This document shows positions 15,540 through 18,335 of a DNA stretch of 18,335 bases, piece after piece. A model generated the notes under the pieces. That model did not search any database, had not been told where the DNA came from, and was given only the letters and a program-made list of their open reading frames with translations. Every line of letters begins with the position of its first letter. Within the stretch, counting starts at the first letter, position 1. Location of the stretch: assembly GCF_002802965.1 (NCBI RefSeq), contig NZ_NXGA01000001.1, positions 2,317,629 to 2,335,963 on the forward strand. The letters run 5' to 3'. Source of the stretch: Sporolactobacillus pectinivorans. Its GTDB lineage: Bacteria; Bacillota; Bacilli; Bacillales; Sporolactobacillaceae. The position numbers and the translations under genes were made by a program.

Positions 15540-16152
15540 CACGCTCTCTATATTCCATATGCAGGATTACTTAGAGCACTATCCTCATGAGCTATCGGGT
15601 GGCCAGAAACAGCGCATAGCAATCGCACGCACGATTGCAGTCAGCCCTCGCCTGATTCTGATGGATGAACCACTGTCAGCCCTTGATAACGTGTTTCGGG
15701 AGGAAATGCGTGTCGAGCTGGTGCGAATTTTTAAACGGTTGCGTATGACTGTTATTTACGTGACTCATGATCAGGAGGAAGCCATGAGTATGGCGGACGA
15801 AATTGTCCTGCTGAAGGATGGACAGTGCGAGCAGATAGGAACACCCGAAATGCTCTATAAAAATCCGGTTTCCAGATACGCCGCTAAGTTTATGGGCCAT
15901 GCGAACTTTCTTCAAAAAGATGGAGAATCTGCTGTTCGTTTTATTCGTCCTGATGACATTCAGTTGGTACCCAACGAAGCTGAAGGAAAAAAAGGAAAAA
16001 TAATCATGCGGAGTTACCTTAGCGGGTATTATCGTTATTTTGTCAAAATAAGCGACTATAAAGACCCTCTTGAATTTACAAGTCAGCAAAAATTAGAGAT
16101 GGAATCGCTGGTTCAGGTTGATATACCGGCGAATAGATGCTTCCAGTTGTAG
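15532..16152 (+). pseudogene. Truncated ABC importer ATPase (3' part only)
   Basis: 206 codons are readable from a GTG at 15532. Present: signature LSGGQKQRIAIART (21-34), Walker B LILMDEPLSALD (41-52), the H-loop VTHDQEEAMSMAD, and a C-terminal TOBE-like part (FIRPDDIQLVPNE ... VQVDIPANRCFQL). Absent: the Walker A P-loop and Q-loop, about the first 120-130 residues of a PotA/FbpC/PhnT-type ATPase. The family-like sequence begins around CTTCGGCAAAAAGTG (15520-15534), directly after the last permease-like codons, so one deletion removed the permease 3' part and the ATPase 5' part. Without Walker A it cannot hydrolyse ATP. Confidence 0.85.
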
Positions 16153-16330
16153 AAAACAGGCATTTTTAGCAATCGATCCTGTTCTTAATACTGCTGTTTA
16201 AGATCTATCGAGTTTAAAGAATCACCCCCTTTTCAGGTTTTCAATTTACCGGAAAAGCGATATGCTAAAGTCATGCTGTTTGAAAGCAGTGATTTTTGAT
16301 GATTGATAGACTGATACGGGGTGTCTGAAC
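16153..16330 (+). other. Spacer after the ABC remnant
   Basis: No gene seen. AACAGG/CCTGTT (about 16155-16183) could form a weak hairpin with a 17-base loop, but there is no T-run behind it. A weak promoter-like TTTCAA-16-TATGCT lies near 16238-16265, upstream of the small membrane-protein frame. Confidence 0.4.
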
Positions 16331-16510
16331 GTGTATAAAAGAAATTTCTTTTTGCTGGTGATTTTGCTCATTATCGTCGCCATTTCCCTTTATTTTGCTA
16401 ACAAAGTACTTTCCGGATTACACCAATCCGGCGGAATGGCAGTCCTTGCGTTAAAGCAGTCCTATGGCATAAGAAAGAAAATACATCAAACAGAGAAAAA
16501 CAGTAAATGA
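16331..16510 (+). CDS. Small predicted single-pass membrane protein (59 aa)
   Basis: A GTG-initiated frame of 59 codons. After a short basic N terminus (VYKRN) comes a strongly hydrophobic segment of about 18 residues (FFLLVILLIIVAISLYF, residues 6-22), then a polar, Lys-rich tail (YGIRKKIHQTEKNSK). CGGGGTG lies 7 bases upstream of the GTG and can serve as a ribosome site. No family is recognised. It stands between a decayed transporter and the fetAB genes, in an otherwise gene-poor stretch, so it could also be the N-terminal stub of a degraded longer gene. The membrane-helix pattern is the main argument that it is real. Confidence 0.5.
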   Translation: MYKRNFFLLVILLIIVAISLYFANKVLSGLHQSGGMAVLALKQSYGIRKKIHQTEKNSK

Positions 16511-16730
16511 TTCTGGCTTCTTATCCGGGACTCTGAGCGAAATGATCAGAAGTTTGGCGCCATGTTAGTGCCTGACTATCACAGGCTCAGCAATAGGGTC
16601 AACAGACCGTGTACATCGCTCAACTTTTATTCAAATGGAACCTTCTGCAAAACAGCAGACATCAGATCCCGGAAGCCTGCCGAATTATTGCTGAATATTT
16701 TTGTGAAATCATACCAGTGAGGAGACTGAC
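16511..16730 (+). other. 220-bp stretch without a convincing gene
   Basis: All three plus frames contain stops and none has a good start with a ribosome site. One frame from about 16602 to past 16720 reads like protein (QQTVYIAQLLFKWNLLQ, then EACRIIAEYFCEIIPV) but has no start and is stopped upstream by a TAG. This may be the remnant of a degraded gene. No strong promoter for fetA was found here. Confidence 0.4.
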
Positions 16731-17396
16731 ATGTCCGAAAAAATAAAATTTCATATTCATGCACTCAAATATAAAAACGTCTTGAACATAAACGAATTAA
16801 ACATACCAGCGGATCATCTGACTTGTATTATTGGTGAAAGTGGAAGCGGAAAAACGACCCTTCTGAAAATGCTCAACCATTTGATCAGTCCGGACTCTGG
16901 AGATATTGAAATCGACGGAAAATCGGTTTTTGATTGGGACCCGATCAGTCTGCGGCGGACCATCGTCATGCTGTCTCAGTCTGCGGTGATGTTTCAGGGA
17001 ACGGTCAGAGAAAATATGCTGGCCGGGCTTCGTTTTTCTGAAAAACCTTCTGCTCCAGACAGTGAGCTTAACCGTCTGCTTGACCTTCTAAATTTGCACA
17101 TCTCTCTCGATGCCGACAGCGGATCTTTGTCAGGGGGGGAAAAGCAGCGGGTAGGTCTCGCCAGGGTACTTCTTCTCGATCCGTCCGTCCTACTTTTAGA
17201 TGAACCATCTTCAGCGCTTGACGAAGATATGGCACATCAAGTATTGAAAGAACTGGCCGACTATGGACGTCAGCGGAACAAGACCATCGTGATGGTTACC
17301 CACTCCTCCGAACTTGTAAAGAATTTTGCCGAATACACTGTCCGTATCGAACATGGACAGTTGGTACAGGAGGCCGAAAAATATGCACAGCAGTGA
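16731..17396 (+). CDS. fetA: ABC transporter ATPase, FetA/YbbL (YjkB) type
   Basis: 221 residues, a compact single-domain ABC ATPase. Walker A GESGSGKTT (35-43), Q-loop near SQSAVMFQG with Q83, signature LSGGEKQRVGLAR (133-145), Walker B VLLLDEPSSALD (153-164), H-loop H191. FQGTVRENM and the short length are typical of the FetA/YbbL/YjkB group, which pairs with UPF0014 permeases. In E. coli FetAB exports iron and protects against peroxide stress; in Bacilli the substrate is less certain. GAGGAG lies 6 bases before the ATG. The end overlaps the permease start by 14 bases, so the pair is translationally coupled. Confidence 0.9.
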   Translation: MSEKIKFHIHALKYKNVLNINELNIPADHLTCIIGESGSGKTTLLKMLNHLISPDSGDIEIDGKSVFDWDPISLRRTIVMLSQSAVMFQGTVRENMLAGLRFSEKPSAPDSELNRLLDLLNLHISLDADSGSLSGGEKQRVGLARVLLLDPSVLLLDEPSSALDEDMAHQVLKELADYGRQRNKTIVMVTHSSELVKNFAEYTVRIEHGQLVQEAEKYAQQ

Positions 17397-18189
17397 TCTG
17401 ACGCTTTGGCAACTTGTTTCAGCTTACATATTTATACTCATTTTATTAATCATTGTCCGTATTAAGGGTATTCGCCGTGAAAGAGAAATTCTGATTTCCA
17501 CAATCAGGATGACTGTTCAGCTGATGATTGTCGGCTACATTCTTGCCTACGTCTTCGGCAACTCTAATCCGTTTTATACGCTGATTATCCTGGCTTTCAT
17601 GCTTCTATTTGCCATTTATAATATTTATCAGCGGGTAAAACTGCCATTGAACAGCGTCCTGAAGAAAAATATCATGACTGCAATGATTATTGGTATCACG
17701 GCAACGCTCATCTACTTTGTCTTAGTCACACTCACTGTATCACCGTGGTACAATCCCAGATATGTTATACCGATTGCCGGCATGATTATTGGCAATACAA
17801 TGACAGGCGTTTCGCTGGGAATCAACACCCTGCTTGATGGTATGCAGTCAAAACGCAGCCTGGTAGAAACCGCGCTGACGCTTGGCGCCACCCCGCGGGA
17901 AGCAGCACGCCCCATAGTCAATCAGTCCTTTGACAGTGCCATGCTGCCGACGATCAACTCGATGGTCGGCATGGGTATCGTTTTTCTTCCCGGGATGATG
18001 ACCGGACAGATGATTGGCGGTGCGTCACCGCTGACTGCGATCCGCTATCAGATTGCCGTCGAGCTCGGAATCGTCGGCGGCGTATCACTCACTGTATTCC
18101 TTTTCATTCAGATCGGATACAAAGCATTTTTTAACAGCCGCTGCCAGCTTAGAGAACCCTTTTCCAAAAAAGAGAAAATCGATGGATAA
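17383..18189 (+). CDS. fetB: ABC transporter permease, FetB/YbbM (UPF0014, YjkA) type
   Basis: 268 residues (E. coli FetB about 259). About seven hydrophobic segments (near 8-26, 41-58, 63-81, 98-118, 128-148, 190-210, 225-248). The conserved family stretches are IIGNTMTGVSLGIN (135-148), ETALTLGATPREAARP (162-177) and MVGMGIVFLPGMMTGQMIGG (194-213). The frame extends upstream to a TTG at 17326, but ATG 17383 has GGAGG 9 bases upstream and gives the family length. Together with fetA it forms a metal or small-molecule exporter in the cell membrane; iron export is the best-supported role for the family, not proven here. Confidence 0.92.
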   Translation: MHSSDLTLWQLVSAYIFILILLIIVRIKGIRREREILISTIRMTVQLMIVGYILAYVFGNSNPFYTLIILAFMLLFAIYNIYQRVKLPLNSVLKKNIMTAMIIGITATLIYFVLVTLTVSPWYNPRYVIPIAGMIIGNTMTGVSLGINTLLDGMQSKRSLVETALTLGATPREAARPIVNQSFDSAMLPTINSMVGMGIVFLPGMMTGQMIGGASPLTAIRYQIAVELGIVGGVSLTVFLFIQIGYKAFFNSRCQLREPFSKKEKIDG

Positions 18190-18218
18190 TTGGCCGCTAT
18201 GAAACCGCCGTTCTTATT

Positions 18219-18266
18219 AATAAGCATAAAAAAAGCCGTGTTTTGACGGCTTTTTTTATGCTTATT
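18219..18266. terminator. Bidirectional intrinsic terminator between convergent genes
   Basis: A perfect 21-bp stem (18219-18239 with 18246-18266) and a 6-base loop. The core is AGCCGT/ACGGCT, flanked by seven A on the left and seven T on the right, so it terminates in both directions: fetB from the left and the converging gene from the right. Confidence 0.92.
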
Positions 18267-18270
18267 TTCT

Positions 18271-18335
18271 TCAGATCATTTTAGAAAGATGCACGCGTTT
18301 ATTGACAGCATAGAAAACAAACGCCCCAATCAGCA
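18271..18335 (-). CDS. C-terminal end of a converging gene (partial, probably membrane protein)
   Basis: On the minus strand 20 codons are open from the window edge to TGA (18271-18273), reading LIGAFVFYAVNKRVHLSKMI. The hydrophobic start followed by a basic tail suggests the last membrane helix of a transporter. The bidirectional terminator just beyond supports a gene ending here. The family cannot be named from so little. Confidence 0.5.
   Translation of the reverse strand, partial: LIGAFVFYAVNKRVHLSKMI

Noticed and set aside
14153..16152. Insertion sequence or other mobile element causing the importer damage
   Set aside because: No transposase frame, terminal inverted repeats or target duplications are seen; small indels and one deletion are enough.
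16562..16720. 52-codon ATG frame before fetA
   Set aside because: No ribosome site, odd composition rich in Arg, Ser and Cys, and no hydrophobic or domain pattern.
1..18335. CRISPR array, tRNA, rRNA or phage genes
   Set aside because: No regularly spaced repeats, no recognisable tRNA or rRNA sequence, and no phage-type proteins were found.

Overview
The window looks like chromosomal DNA of a low- to mid-GC Gram-positive bacterium of the Bacilli. The pointers are GGAGG-type ribosome binding sites, several TTG/GTG starts, CcpA-type (cre) and CodY-type operator matches, a YpcP-like exonuclease, and a glycogen operon with a separate non-catalytic GlgD subunit. A Bacillales lineage such as Sporolactobacillaceae would fit, but the genus is inference only.

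Positions 1-10935 form a glycogen metabolism cluster, all on the minus strand, transcribed in the order glgB (10935-8992), glgA (8956-7529), glgC (7178-6030), glgD (6043-4811), glgP (4634-2244), then an intracellular GH13 glycosidase (2042-180). GlgC/GlgD make ADP-glucose, GlgA polymerises it, GlgB branches the chain, GlgP degrades it to glucose-1-phosphate, and the GH13 enzyme probably trims branched limit dextrins. Between glgA and glgC lies a 350-bp AT-rich region (about 310 bp without the leader of glgC) holding a near-consensus cre site, a 27-bp inverted repeat next to a TATAAT box, and a puzzling translation start. The glgB promoter region carries a 16-bp palindrome. The cluster runs stop-to-stop into the 3' end of an unidentified plus-strand gene (1-179).

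Positions 10936-13983 hold two housekeeping-type genes on the minus strand. One is a CAT-type amino acid permease whose TTGTCA-17-TATAAA promoter is overlapped by a 14/15 CodY box. The other is a ypcP-like 5'-3' exonuclease. Each is followed by an intrinsic terminator.

Positions 14085-16152, on the plus strand, are the remains of an ABC importer (substrate-binding lipoprotein, permease, ATPase) of the Fe3+/2-aminoethylphosphonate/polyamine type. The binding-protein gene has three separate lesions. A deletion has joined the 5' part of the permease to the 3' part of the ATPase. The cre-like upstream site and the C-terminal coding sequences remain readable.

Positions 16153-18335 hold a 59-residue predicted single-pass membrane protein, a 220-bp stretch without a convincing gene, a fetA/fetB-type (UPF0014) ABC exporter pair with overlapping genes, a 21-bp-stem bidirectional terminator, and the C-terminal 20 codons of a converging minus-strand gene.

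No tRNA, rRNA, CRISPR array or insertion sequence was seen. I found no clearly new multi-gene system. The most novel-looking items are the regulatory architecture inside the glycogen cluster, the dying ABC importer and the small membrane protein.
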